From: Actinomycetota bacterium
Lineage (GTDB): Bacteria > Actinomycetota > Actinomycetes > S36-B12 > UBA10799
Length of the DNA stretch: 12,122 nt
Assembly (NCBI GenBank): GCA_030837445.1
Contig: JAUPKM010000022.1
Coordinates: 1-12,122, forward strand
Direction: 5' to 3'
Shown: positions 1-5,906 of the stretch, one piece after another
How positions within the stretch are numbered: the first letter of the stretch is position 1
Layout: each line of letters begins with the position of its first letter
Program-made: the position numbers and the translations under genes
The notes under the pieces: model-generated
Databases searched by the model: none
The model's input: only the letters and a program-made list of their open reading frames with translations
What the model was told of the DNA's origin: nothing

Positions 1-140
1 CAGGCCAATACCTCGTCCAAGCCCGCGACCTCGAACCATGGTTCGCAAACAACGAACCCGACCCACAAGTCGTGGCAGCAGCCCGCACCGACTTCACCAA
101 CGCCCTCCTCACCCCCGAAATAATCAAAACCGAAACCTGA
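1..140 (+). CDS. 3' end of an unidentified gene
   Basis: The frame starting at base 3 is open from the window edge to a TGA at 138-140 and gives 45 residues, beginning GQYLVQARDLEPWFANN and ending LLTPEIIKTET. The composition (mixed helix-forming residues, C-ending codons) looks like the end of a real protein rather than a chance frame, and a terminator-like hairpin follows 7 bp after the stop. The overlapping frame with an ATG at 38 is rich in Arg, Pro and Ser and looks like a shadow. I do not recognise the family from this tail, and the start lies outside the window. Confidence 0.6.
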   Translation, partial: GQYLVQARDLEPWFANNEPDPQVVAAARTDFTNALLTPEIIKTET

Positions 141-146
141 CCACCC

Positions 147-167
147 GCTCCGCCATGCGGAGTCTTG
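147..167 (+). terminator. Terminator-like hairpin after the left-edge gene
   Basis: CTCCGC (148-153) and GCGGAG (157-162) form a perfect 6-bp stem with loop CAT, extended by a possible G-T pair, then TCTT. It lies directly after the stop at 140. The T tract is short, so an intrinsic terminator is likely but not certain. A second perfect hairpin, CGAACC-GCC-GGTTCG, follows at 194-208. Confidence 0.5.
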
Positions 168-170
168 ACG

Positions 171-340
171 TCAGTAGTTCGGGGCCAGGTAGACGAACCG
201 CCGGTTCGCCGCGCGAGGGCCTCGTCTCGTGTCAGGTTCAGGCTTGGCCCCCCAGGCAGTGGCGAACGCCCTGGCGAGGGTGACGCGCATCCGACGGCAG
301 CGTGTTCGAGCCCATACCCGAAGCCCACAACCCGCCAGAA
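171..340 (-). pseudogene. Possible C-terminal gene remnant
   Basis: On the minus strand a frame ending at TGA (171-173) reads, from a Met codon at 288-290, MRVTLARAFATAWGAKPEPD and on to RRFVYLAPNY. G/C-ending codons dominate and the protein ends compactly in aromatic residues, as genuine C-termini do. The frame stays open upstream to about 340, where the direct repeats at 345-409 begin. No start with a ribosome binding site was found. I do not recognise the family. The alternative is a chance open frame in GC-rich DNA. Confidence 0.3.
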
Positions 341-344
341 CGTC

Positions 345-409
345 CACGATGCTCTGAGACGACTATGCACGATGCCATGAGACAGAACCCGTCCACGATG
401 TCACGAGAC
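345..409. repeat. Three copies of a 16-bp direct repeat
   Basis: The consensus CACGATG-N3-Y-GAGAC occurs at 345-360, 368-383 and 394-409, with starts 23 and 26 bp apart. The first seven and last five bases are identical in all copies and the middle four vary. Short spaced copies like this resemble binding sites for a transposase or regulator. From memory, ends of some actinobacterial IS481-like elements carry similar ACGATGTC-TGAGAC strings, so this could be an orphan element end. No matching transposase gene is present here. Confidence 0.6.
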
Positions 410-515
410 TTCACAGGCCCCACGCTCAAGACCACGGTTACGCCCGTGACGTGACCGGACATCTCACCAGGGTATGGGGGACGCCGCTGCTGCAACGCCC
501 CGTTACCTTGTTGAC
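410..515. other. Gap with no recognisable feature
   Basis: Between the direct repeats and the first hairpin of the IS110 leader I see no convincing open frame, promoter or strong inverted repeat. The left boundary of the IS110 element may lie in or near this stretch, but no flanking repeat marks it. Confidence 0.4.
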
Positions 516-704
516 CAGCCCCAAAGTGGGGTTGCAGGCCACCGGCCGCGGCATGACTCAGCGCCCCTGTCGACCATGATCTGGGGGGGTGTTGTCACCG
601 TGGTCGGGGGACGCCAAGACCGCTGAGAGAGACCTGGTTGATCCCCCTGTCTGCTCGTAACGTGGCTGCCGGCGCGGTGTCCGTAGGTCGGTCTGCCCAG
701 GTCG
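510..704 (+). ncRNA. Candidate bridge RNA region of the IS110 element
   Basis: In the IS110 group, the non-coding end before the transposase gene encodes a bridge RNA whose internal loops pair with target and donor DNA. Here two stems stand out. The first is CAGCCCC/GGGGTTG (516-522 with 528-534, 5-nt loop, one G-T pair). The second is CGACCATG/CGTGGTCG (571-578 with 599-606, one G-T pair) enclosing a 20-nt loop containing a run of seven G. A stem with a large loop fits a guide loop. No promoter was identified, and the RNA itself is inferred from element type and folding by eye. Confidence 0.4.
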
Positions 705-1955
705 ATGAGGGAGGGCTCGTTGTCGGGTTTGGACAACAGCGCTGCCGGGGGCTACGCGGTGTACTGCGGGGTAGATGTCGGCAAGAGCGAGCACCACGCG
801 TGCGCGCTGGATCCGGCCGGGAAGCGGTTGCACGACAAGCCGCTGCCCAACGACGAGGCGGCCCTGGCCGGGGTGCTGTCCCGGTTGAAGGCCCACGGCC
901 GGGTGCTGGTCGTGGTGGACCAGCCGGCCGCGATCGGCGCGCTGGTGATCGCGGTGGCCCGTTCGCTGGGCATCGAGGTGGGGTACCTGCCGGGGCTGGC
1001 GATGCGCCGGATCGCTGACCTGTACCCGGGGGAGGGCAAGACCGACGCCCGCGACGCGTTCGTGATCGCCGACGCGGCTCGGCTCAGGCCGCCCACTCTG
1101 CGCCGGGTCGGCACCGAGGACGAGACCCTCGCCGGTCTGGGCGTGTTGGCCGGCTACGACGATGACCTGGCCGCCCAGTCCACCCGCCTGACCAACCGGC
1201 TGCACGAGGCGCTGCTGCCCATCCACCCTGCCCTGGAACGGTTGCTGGGCAAGCACTTCGACCGCGGCGGCGTCCTGGAACTGCTCGCCGCCGCGCCCAC
1301 TCCGGCCGCCCTGCGCGAGCTCGGCGCCGAGCAGATGACCGAGATCATGCGCCCGCGGTCCCCGCGGCTGGCCAAGACCCTGCCCGCCAAGATCCTGGCC
1401 GCGTTGGACACCCAGACCGTGGTCGTGCCCGGCACCGGCGACTTCGGGCGGGTCATCGCCGGGGTGGCCGCCCAACTGCGTGACGTCCACGCCGAACGGG
1501 CCGCCCTGGCCACCGACCTCGAGGCCCGCCTGGAGGCCCACCCTCTTGCCGCGGTCCTGACCTCGAGGCCCGGCGTCGGGCTCAGGACCGCCCTGAAGAT
1601 CCTCACCATCATCGGTGACGGCTCCGCATTCCCCACCCCCGGGCACCTGGCCGCCTACGCCGGCCTGGCCCCCGTCACCCGCAGATCGGGGACCTCGATC
1701 AAAGGCGAGACCCGCTCCCAACGCGGCAACCACACCCTCAAGTCCGCGCTGTTCTTGTCAGCCTTCGCCAGCCTGGGCGACCCCACCAGCCGCGCCTACC
1801 ACGACCGGAAACGGGCCCAGGGCAAACGACACAACACCGCCCTGATCTGCCAGGCCCGCCGCTGCCTCGACGTCCTGTTCGCCCTGCTCCGCGACCGAGT
1901 CCCCTACCAACACCCAGTCACCAGCGAACCCACCCCGACCGCCACCGCCGCATGA
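705..1955 (+). CDS. IS110-family transposase
   Basis: The 416-residue protein has the two IS110 domains in order. An N-terminal RuvC-like DEDD domain (about 20-170) shows YCGVDVGKSEHHA (D24), VVVDQPAA (D72, where many relatives have Glu) and KTDARDA (D114, D117). A C-terminal Transposase_20 domain (about 280-370) shows RPGVG, YAGLAPVTRRSG and RGNHTLKSA; S328 in RRSG is the likely catalytic serine. Length and domains are complete, with no frameshift. The ATG at 705 allows the longest frame, but a strong GAGGGAGGG (707-715) lies 4 bases before an in-frame TTG at 720, and the conserved domain begins only near residue 18, so TTG720 may be the real start. It would catalyse RNA-guided insertion and excision of its own element. 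It converges on the minus-strand pair beyond it. Confidence 0.95.
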   Translation: MREGSLSGLDNSAAGGYAVYCGVDVGKSEHHACALDPAGKRLHDKPLPNDEAALAGVLSRLKAHGRVLVVVDQPAAIGALVIAVARSLGIEVGYLPGLAMRRIADLYPGEGKTDARDAFVIADAARLRPPTLRRVGTEDETLAGLGVLAGYDDDLAAQSTRLTNRLHEALLPIHPALERLLGKHFDRGGVLELLAAAPTPAALRELGAEQMTEIMRPRSPRLAKTLPAKILAALDTQTVVVPGTGDFGRVIAGVAAQLRDVHAERAALATDLEARLEAHPLAAVLTSRPGVGLRTALKILTIIGDGSAFPTPGHLAAYAGLAPVTRRSGTSIKGETRSQRGNHTLKSALFLSAFASLGDPTSRAYHDRKRAQGKRHNTALICQARRCLDVLFALLRDRVPYQHPVTSEPTPTATAA

Positions 1956-1972
1956 CAACGACATAGAGACAC

Positions 1973-1991
1973 CCCCAGCGCGAGCATGGGG
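1973..1991 (+). terminator. Hairpin with GCGA tetraloop after the transposase
   Basis: CCCCA (1973-1977) pairs with TGGGG (1987-1991). Inside, GC/GC (1978-1979 with 1984-1985) closes a GCGA loop, leaving one bulged A at 1986. GCGA is a stable GNRA tetraloop. It lies 17 bp after the transposase stop without a T tract. It may end transcription or belong to the right end of the IS. Confidence 0.4.
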
Positions 1992-2026
1992 AGGTAGGCC
2001 GGGAAGCGTCACGGCCAGGAATGCAT

Positions 2027-2161
2027 GGCTTGGTTCAAGCCGGCCGAGGGTTCAGCGTCGGCCCCGTGTGGACGTGCGTCACCGAGGGTTTGGCTGCAAG
2101 CCTGTCACCGCGTCGGGAAGACCCGGAAGCCGGCGCCGGTGGTGCAGCGCGTCACCCTCGG
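2027..2161. other. Hairpin-dense gap between convergent genes
   Basis: Several stems stand side by side: GGCTTG-GTT-CAAGCC (2027-2041), immediately followed by GGCCGA/TCGGCC (2042-2047 with 2058-2063), then a 9-bp stem ACCGAGGGT/ACCCTCGGT (2081-2089 with 2153-2161). The last encloses GGCT-GCA-AGCC (2092-2102) and the palindrome CCGGCGCCGG (2130-2139). No open frame here looks coding. It could be a two-way terminator, part of the IS right end, or a structured RNA. Function is not established. Confidence 0.4.
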
Positions 2162-2183
2162 TCGGTACGGCCGGGGTCGGGCG

Positions 2184-3548
2184 TCAGTTCCGGACGGCGG
2201 CCCAGGCGAGCGCAGCGAGCCGGGTATCGGCGTCGCGGTGGTCGAACCGGGCCGGAGCGAAGTCGGCGGGGCGGTCCAGTCCGAGCCAGTCGAGCAGTTC
2301 CACCTGGTCGGGGGACGGCGGTCCGGCGAGGACGTCGCGTATGCGCTGGTAGCCGGGGATGCCGCCGCAGTCCTCGGGCGGGCAGGCGCCCTGGCCGCCG
2401 GTGCAGCGCGGGTAGCGGCCGTCGGGGTCGGCGGCGACGACCGTCTCGACGATCACCTGGTGTTCCCAGCCGTCGCCGAAGTCGTACAGGTACTCCAGCG
2501 CGGACAGCGGACGGGGAGTCTGGTCGGTGGCGATGACCTGGTCGAGGCGGACGGCGTTCTCCGGGGCGAGGTCGAGGTCGGGTCCGCTCGGGCCGTAGCA
2601 GCGGTCACCGATACGGAACTGGTGCAGGTGGGCGTTCTGCCATCCCATCGCGGCCTGGATCACGGCGTGCAGGTCGGCCAGTGTGGCGGCGGCCGGGACG
2701 AGCACCCGTCGCCAGATGACGGGGTCACCGCTGTCCGCCAGTTCGATCCGTAGGTGCAGGACCGGTTCGCCTGCTGCGGGTCCGCCGCGGACCTGGCGTA
2801 GTACCCGGCGGCCGAGCGGGGTGACCGACACCGCGGCGGCCCGTCGCTGTTCGCGGTCCCCAGTCAGGTCCATGCTCAGCAGGCCGGTCCCGGCGAGGAG
2901 TTCGACGGTGCGCCAGACGTCGCGGGCCAGGCAGCGGCGCCAGCCGTCCAGTTGCAGGGCGCTGAGGTCGTCGATCCGGTACAGCGGTGACAGCTTGGCC
3001 CACAGCTGGTCGATGACGGCCTCGACGTCCACGCCGTCCGGGGCGACGTCCATCGTGGACAGCAGGAGCTGGACGCCGGTGGCGAAGTCGTCGTGGAGGA
3101 TCGAATGGCCCCACCCCGAGGGGCAGACCGCCGGGCCGAGGCCGTCGAGCACCGTGACCATCCGGGTCAGGAGGTCGGCGGGTCGGTCCACGAGGCCGGC
3201 GTGCTTCTTCACCGCGACGAGGGTGCTGCCCCGGCGCCGGACCAGCCCGACGGCCTTGGCCCACTCCAGAGTGATCTGCAGGCCGGTCAGTTCCTCGCTG
3301 CTCTTGGTCCGGAACGTGCGGTCCCCGATCACCGGGTCGATCTCGTCGCCGGTCCCGAGCCGTTGCACGAGATGCCGGGCATCGGCCAGCGTCAGCTTGC
3401 CGGTCTGGGTGAGCTTGCGCCCGCTGGCCGGCCGGTCGGCCACCCACCGCGTGAACTCCGCCAGCCGTCCCGGCCAGACCGTGGTTGTCACCTCGCCGGG
3501 CGCCCGGTCTTCCGAGGCGGGCTTCCTCGTGTCGCGTCCTTCGGTCAC
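2184..3548 (-). CDS. pRiA4b ORF-3-like domain protein (second of pair)
   Basis: GTG start at 3548, giving 454 residues. The GTG overlaps the TGA of the upstream gene (GTGA, 4 bp), which sets the start and implies translational coupling; the same frame continues upstream only as a shadow of that gene. An N-terminal module (about 25-115: RKLTQTGKLTLADARHLV, then TFRTKSSEELTGLQITLEWA and VGLVRRRGSTLVAVKK) looks like a small winged-helix-like unit. A helical middle (about 120-255) follows. The pRiA4b ORF-3-like (PRiA4_ORF3) domain begins near 261, with IWRRVLVPAAATLADLH, MGWQNAHLHQF, YDFGDGWEHQ and a cysteine-rich CTGGQGACPPEDCGGIPGY. This domain family is named from an Agrobacterium plasmid and relates to an accessory protein of IS1096; its biochemical role is unknown. 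No catalytic site is evident. A DNA-associated role is conceivable but inferred. Confidence 0.9.
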   Translation of the reverse strand: MTEGRDTRKPASEDRAPGEVTTTVWPGRLAEFTRWVADRPASGRKLTQTGKLTLADARHLVQRLGTGDEIDPVIGDRTFRTKSSEELTGLQITLEWAKAVGLVRRRGSTLVAVKKHAGLVDRPADLLTRMVTVLDGLGPAVCPSGWGHSILHDDFATGVQLLLSTMDVAPDGVDVEAVIDQLWAKLSPLYRIDDLSALQLDGWRRCLARDVWRTVELLAGTGLLSMDLTGDREQRRAAAVSVTPLGRRVLRQVRGGPAAGEPVLHLRIELADSGDPVIWRRVLVPAAATLADLHAVIQAAMGWQNAHLHQFRIGDRCYGPSGPDLDLAPENAVRLDQVIATDQTPRPLSALEYLYDFGDGWEHQVIVETVVAADPDGRYPRCTGGQGACPPEDCGGIPGYQRIRDVLAGPPSPDQVELLDWLGLDRPADFAPARFDHRDADTRLAALAWAAVRN

Positions 3549-5356
3549 GATTCGTCCTCGTCGTCGACGGTATGGTGCCCGCAGGCCAGCGTCGCGTTGA
3601 CCCTGTCGAGCGGAAAGGGTCTGGTCACGACGGGGTCGTCGATGGGGTTGCCGTCGTCGTCCTCCAGGACCGGGTACTCCAGCGGGGAGTCCCCGGCGTG
3701 GGCGGTGCAGCGCAACGTGGGTTGACCTGGCTCGATCGGGACGAGGTGTTCCAGGGCGATCTCGTGTTCCCAGCAGGCGCCCAGGTCGTAGGTGTACGTG
3801 AGCTTGCGGGTTCCGGTGGCGAACAGGCGGCTGAGCCGGGCGTCGTCCTCGTCGTCGGCGCCGTCGAGGGGGTAGAAAGGGTCGGTGTACCGGCGAGGGC
3901 CGGCCTCGAAGACGTGCAGGTGGTCGAAGCCCCAGCCGTACAGCACAGCGATGGTCCAGGCCAGGGTGCCGAGGTTGGCGGTGGCCGGGATGAGCACCCG
4001 CCGCCAGGTCGCCGGTCGCCACCGGCTCAGCCGGATCGTGACCAGGAGCTGGTGCTCGATCGAGCGGGGTGCGCCCGAGGCGAGGAACTCGGTCAGCGCC
4101 CGGGTGACCTGTTCGGCTTGCGGGTGGCCGCTGCCGGGGACGGCTGCGAGCAGGTGCGCCGCGTCCGGCCGGTCGTTGCGCCTGGTTTCCGCGGCATCGG
4201 ACAGGAGCGACAGTGCCTCGTCCGGCCCGGCGTCGGCCAGGGCCGCGGCCGCCCATTCCACCCCGAGCCACCATCGGTCGCCCTCCCGGAGGCCGGGGCC
4301 TTCCTCCTCCCACGACAGCTTTCTGCGGGCATGGGCACCGAGGGTGTCGCTGGCCAGGACCTCGTGCCAGGCCGGCAGTGCGTGTTCACCCATGGCGGTG
4401 ACCAGGCGGATGGCGACGGTGCGGACGGCGGCGTCGGCGTCCGCTGCTGCACCGAGCAGTAGGCGTGCGGCCTCGACCGGTTCGCGGGCCCAGCGCCAGT
4501 CCTTGACGAGCGACCACAGGTCCTCGTCCGAGTCGGCCGGGCCGAGGTGCTCCAACACCTTCCGCGCCGGCCAGTGCGCTGCGATCTGCACCGGTGCCTG
4601 CTCACGCAGTCGGCCGGCGAGCCAGAGCCCGGCCGCGATGACCTCCGGGCGCGGGGCCGGTCCCCGGACCGCGCCCGCGTCGGCCAGAAGGCCGAGCAAC
4701 CGGCATGGCCCGCCGTGCGGATACGGCGGGGCCAACCACGGGTCGAGTTTCTGCTCGTCGACCATTCGCCGCAGGTTGTCGTCGTCGTACAGCGCGTGCC
4801 GGACCCCGGCCGACAGCGCGTGCCCCGGGTCGGCGTACTCGCGGCGCAGGCCGGGCCACTCGGGTCCGCCCAGGATCTCCAGCGCCAGCAGGACCAGCCA
4901 TTGCAGCGTCTGCGGATGTCGGCGTCCCGACCCGTCCGCGCAGATCAACTGGACGCCGGCCAGCCAACCGGCCAACACCTGTTCGTCCACGGCCTCCGTG
5001 CCGACGCCCCCCGCTGGGCCGACGTCGCCGGCGGGGAGGGCGCGACCGGCGGCGACGTGCACCATCCCTGCGCCGAGAGCCATCAGCCAACCTCGGTGCA
5101 CCGACGGCACGTCCGCCGCCCGGCGCACGGGCGACTTCGCCCGAAGCCCCAGCACTCCCGCTGCGGCAGGGACCTCCGCGGGGCTCAACGCACCTGACGG
5201 GGTGACCCGGCGACCCTGCGGGCCCGCCCACGATGCCAGGGACCGCGACGTCGCCATCAGGACGGACTGCCCCGCCAAGGCTGCGGCTTCGGTCCCCAGG
5301 CCTGCCGCGCCGCCAGACACGACCAAGCGGATGCTCTCGGACCTATCGGAAGGCAT
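3545..5356 (-). CDS. Large pRiA4b ORF-3-like domain protein (first of pair)
   Basis: A 603-residue protein. The C-terminal 170 residues (from about 434) form a pRiA4b ORF-3-like domain: TWRRVLIPATANLGTLAWTI, YGWGFDHLHVF, YTYDLGACWEHEI and a diverged LRCTAHAGDSPLEYPV, lacking most of the cysteine-rich CGG motif of its neighbour. Residues 120-430 are Ala/Leu-rich and helical, with a HEAT-like look. Residues 40-110 (GRRVTPSGALSPAEV onward) resemble a worn version of the neighbour's N-terminal module, so the two genes are probably tandem paralogues. The ATG at 5356 has no strong ribosome binding site, but TAGGGT lies 6 bp before it, compatible with a leaderless transcript; an internal Met at residue 35 is an alternative start. 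The stop overlaps the next gene's GTG. Function unknown. Confidence 0.85.
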   Translation of the reverse strand: MPSDRSESIRLVVSGGAAGLGTEAAALAGQSVLMATSRSLASWAGPQGRRVTPSGALSPAEVPAAAGVLGLRAKSPVRRAADVPSVHRGWLMALGAGMVHVAAGRALPAGDVGPAGGVGTEAVDEQVLAGWLAGVQLICADGSGRRHPQTLQWLVLLALEILGGPEWPGLRREYADPGHALSAGVRHALYDDDNLRRMVDEQKLDPWLAPPYPHGGPCRLLGLLADAGAVRGPAPRPEVIAAGLWLAGRLREQAPVQIAAHWPARKVLEHLGPADSDEDLWSLVKDWRWAREPVEAARLLLGAAADADAAVRTVAIRLVTAMGEHALPAWHEVLASDTLGAHARRKLSWEEEGPGLREGDRWWLGVEWAAAALADAGPDEALSLLSDAAETRRNDRPDAAHLLAAVPGSGHPQAEQVTRALTEFLASGAPRSIEHQLLVTIRLSRWRPATWRRVLIPATANLGTLAWTIAVLYGWGFDHLHVFEAGPRRYTDPFYPLDGADDEDDARLSRLFATGTRKLTYTYDLGACWEHEIALEHLVPIEPGQPTLRCTAHAGDSPLEYPVLEDDDGNPIDDPVVTRPFPLDRVNATLACGHHTVDDEDES

Positions 5357-5430
5357 CGACCTACCCTACCGACACCCTCCAGCGGCGCCCGGAAGCACCT
5401 GAGGCGCCGGCTGCCCAGCGCGACTGATGT

Positions 5431-5550
5431 TCAGGCGATCTTGAGTTGTTCGTCGCCGAAGTCGGTGCTGAGCTTGAGCGCCCCTCCCAGTGCAGCGACG
5501 TAGTGTTACAGGACGTCCTGGGTGGAGATGTCGCGACACGCCGAGTGATG
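5431..5550 (-). pseudogene. XRE-family regulator (antitoxin-like) tail remnant
   Basis: A minus-strand frame ending at TGA (5431-5433) reads DISTQDVL, a TAA at 5506-5508, then HYVAALGGALKLSTDFGDEQ and LKIA. The pattern xLxxYVxALGGxLxLxxDFGDExLKIA is the usual C-terminus of XRE/HigA-type helix-turn-helix proteins. The TAA sits where relatives have Glu or Gln, so a single base change explains it. Similarity is lost upstream of about 5545: the whole DNA-binding domain is absent and no toxin gene is seen nearby. It is a dead fragment left by rearrangement. Confidence 0.75.
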
Positions 5551-5615
5551 ATCAAATCGGTGCAGAACCCCAGGCCAACCACCTCATCAACAGCGTTTAT
5601 GGACAGGCTCTAAGA
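5551..5615. other. Junction DNA, possible insertion-sequence end
   Basis: Between the XRE and integrase remnants the minus strand reads GAGCCTGTCCATAAACGC and onward. A short GC-poor block of this kind, bounded by two truncated genes, resembles the terminal segment of an insertion sequence. No partner end or transposase was found, and the assignment rests on position and general look. Confidence 0.25.
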
Positions 5616-5636
5616 CCCACACCACCCACACCACCC
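5616..5636. repeat. Short tandem repeat, 9-bp unit
   Basis: The unit CCCACACCA occurs at 5616-5624 and 5625-5633, followed by a partial CCC. It lies in the decayed integrase reading frame, where it gives a low-complexity Trp/Val run, and is probably a replication-slippage product in dead DNA. Confidence 0.6.
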
Positions 5637-5637
5637 A

Positions 5638-5815
5638 TTGAACCGCCGTACCCTGGCTGTCGGAGTCCAGGTCGACGTACTTCCACCGTGCGCCCAGCGC
5701 CTCGCCCTGCCGCCGCCCGAGGGCGAGGGCCAGTCCTGCGGTGCCCGGTGACCGGGCAGCCGGTCGACCTGGATCCGGATCAGGGTGCCGGCCACGACCG
5801 GCAGGACCCCCACGA
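5638..5815 (-). pseudogene. Tyrosine integrase fragment, frameshifted
   Basis: The minus strand over about 5655-5740 reads GLALALGRRQGEALGARW then KYVDLDSD, matching the integrase core pattern ALALGLRxGEALGLRWxDVDLD; the Arg of the RxGE motif is the first catalytic Arg of tyrosine recombinases. Just upstream (about 5741-5815) another frame reads VDRLPGHR, which would normally lead into this motif, so at least one frameshift separates them. Downstream the frame runs into low-complexity sequence and a stop at 5587. The remaining catalytic residues (HxxR, Tyr) are missing. It is a scar of an integrated element. Confidence 0.7.
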
Positions 5816-5816
5816 A

Positions 5817-5906
5817 CCGGCTCCAGCCGGCCTGTCAGGACAGCTTCTGGTGCAGGCCGTGACCCGCACGCAGCAGGGTCGCAGAGGGCATCCGGGGCAA
5901 GCTGTC
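5817..5906 (-). terminator. Inverted repeats downstream of the GH5 gene
   Basis: GACAGCTT (5839-5846) and AAGCTGTC (5899-5906) form an 8-bp inverted repeat that overlaps the GH5 stop codon. Nested inside is GACCC/GGGTC (5861-5865 with 5876-5880). Further downstream of the gene, CCGGC-TCCA-GCCGG (5817-5830) is followed on the minus strand by TTCGT. None has a real T tract. Together they are a plausible GC-type terminator region. Confidence 0.35.

Larger units (their letters stand above)
510..1991 (+). mobile_element. IS110-family insertion sequence, ends not resolved
   Basis: A full-length IS110-type transposase has structured non-coding DNA on both sides. IS110 elements lack the usual terminal inverted repeats of DDE elements and leave little or no target duplication. 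I found no convincing direct repeat shared by the two flanks, so the bounds given are only the nearest strong hairpins: 516-534 on the left and 1973-1991 on the right. The true element could be some tens of bases longer or shorter at each side. Confidence 0.45.

Noticed and set aside
165..195. Promoter TTGACG ... TAGACG in the left gap
   Set aside because: The spacer is 19 bp, the -10 is weak, and no gene follows in that direction before the IS110 leader.
345..409. CRISPR array
   Set aside because: The gaps between copies are only 7 and 10 bp and unequal, there are three copies only, and no cas gene is present.
558..1733. 391-residue minus-strand open frame opposite the transposase
   Set aside because: Gly/Gln/Arg-rich with no motif; the plus strand carries the complete IS110 domains.
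551..1957. GCATGAC at 551-557 and 1951-1957 as the IS110 core repeat
   Set aside because: Only 7 bp match, and the second copy overlaps the transposase stop codon, where an element end is not expected.
3549..4313. N-terminal extension of the second pRiA4b ORF-3-like gene (255 more residues)
   Set aside because: The extra part is Arg/Pro-rich and overlaps the upstream gene out of frame; the GTGA overlap gives a natural start at 3548.
3885..5402. 505-residue plus-strand open frame opposite the larger pRiA4b ORF-3-like gene
   Set aside because: Rich in Ser, Pro, Arg and Thr with no domain; it is the antisense shadow of a well-supported gene.
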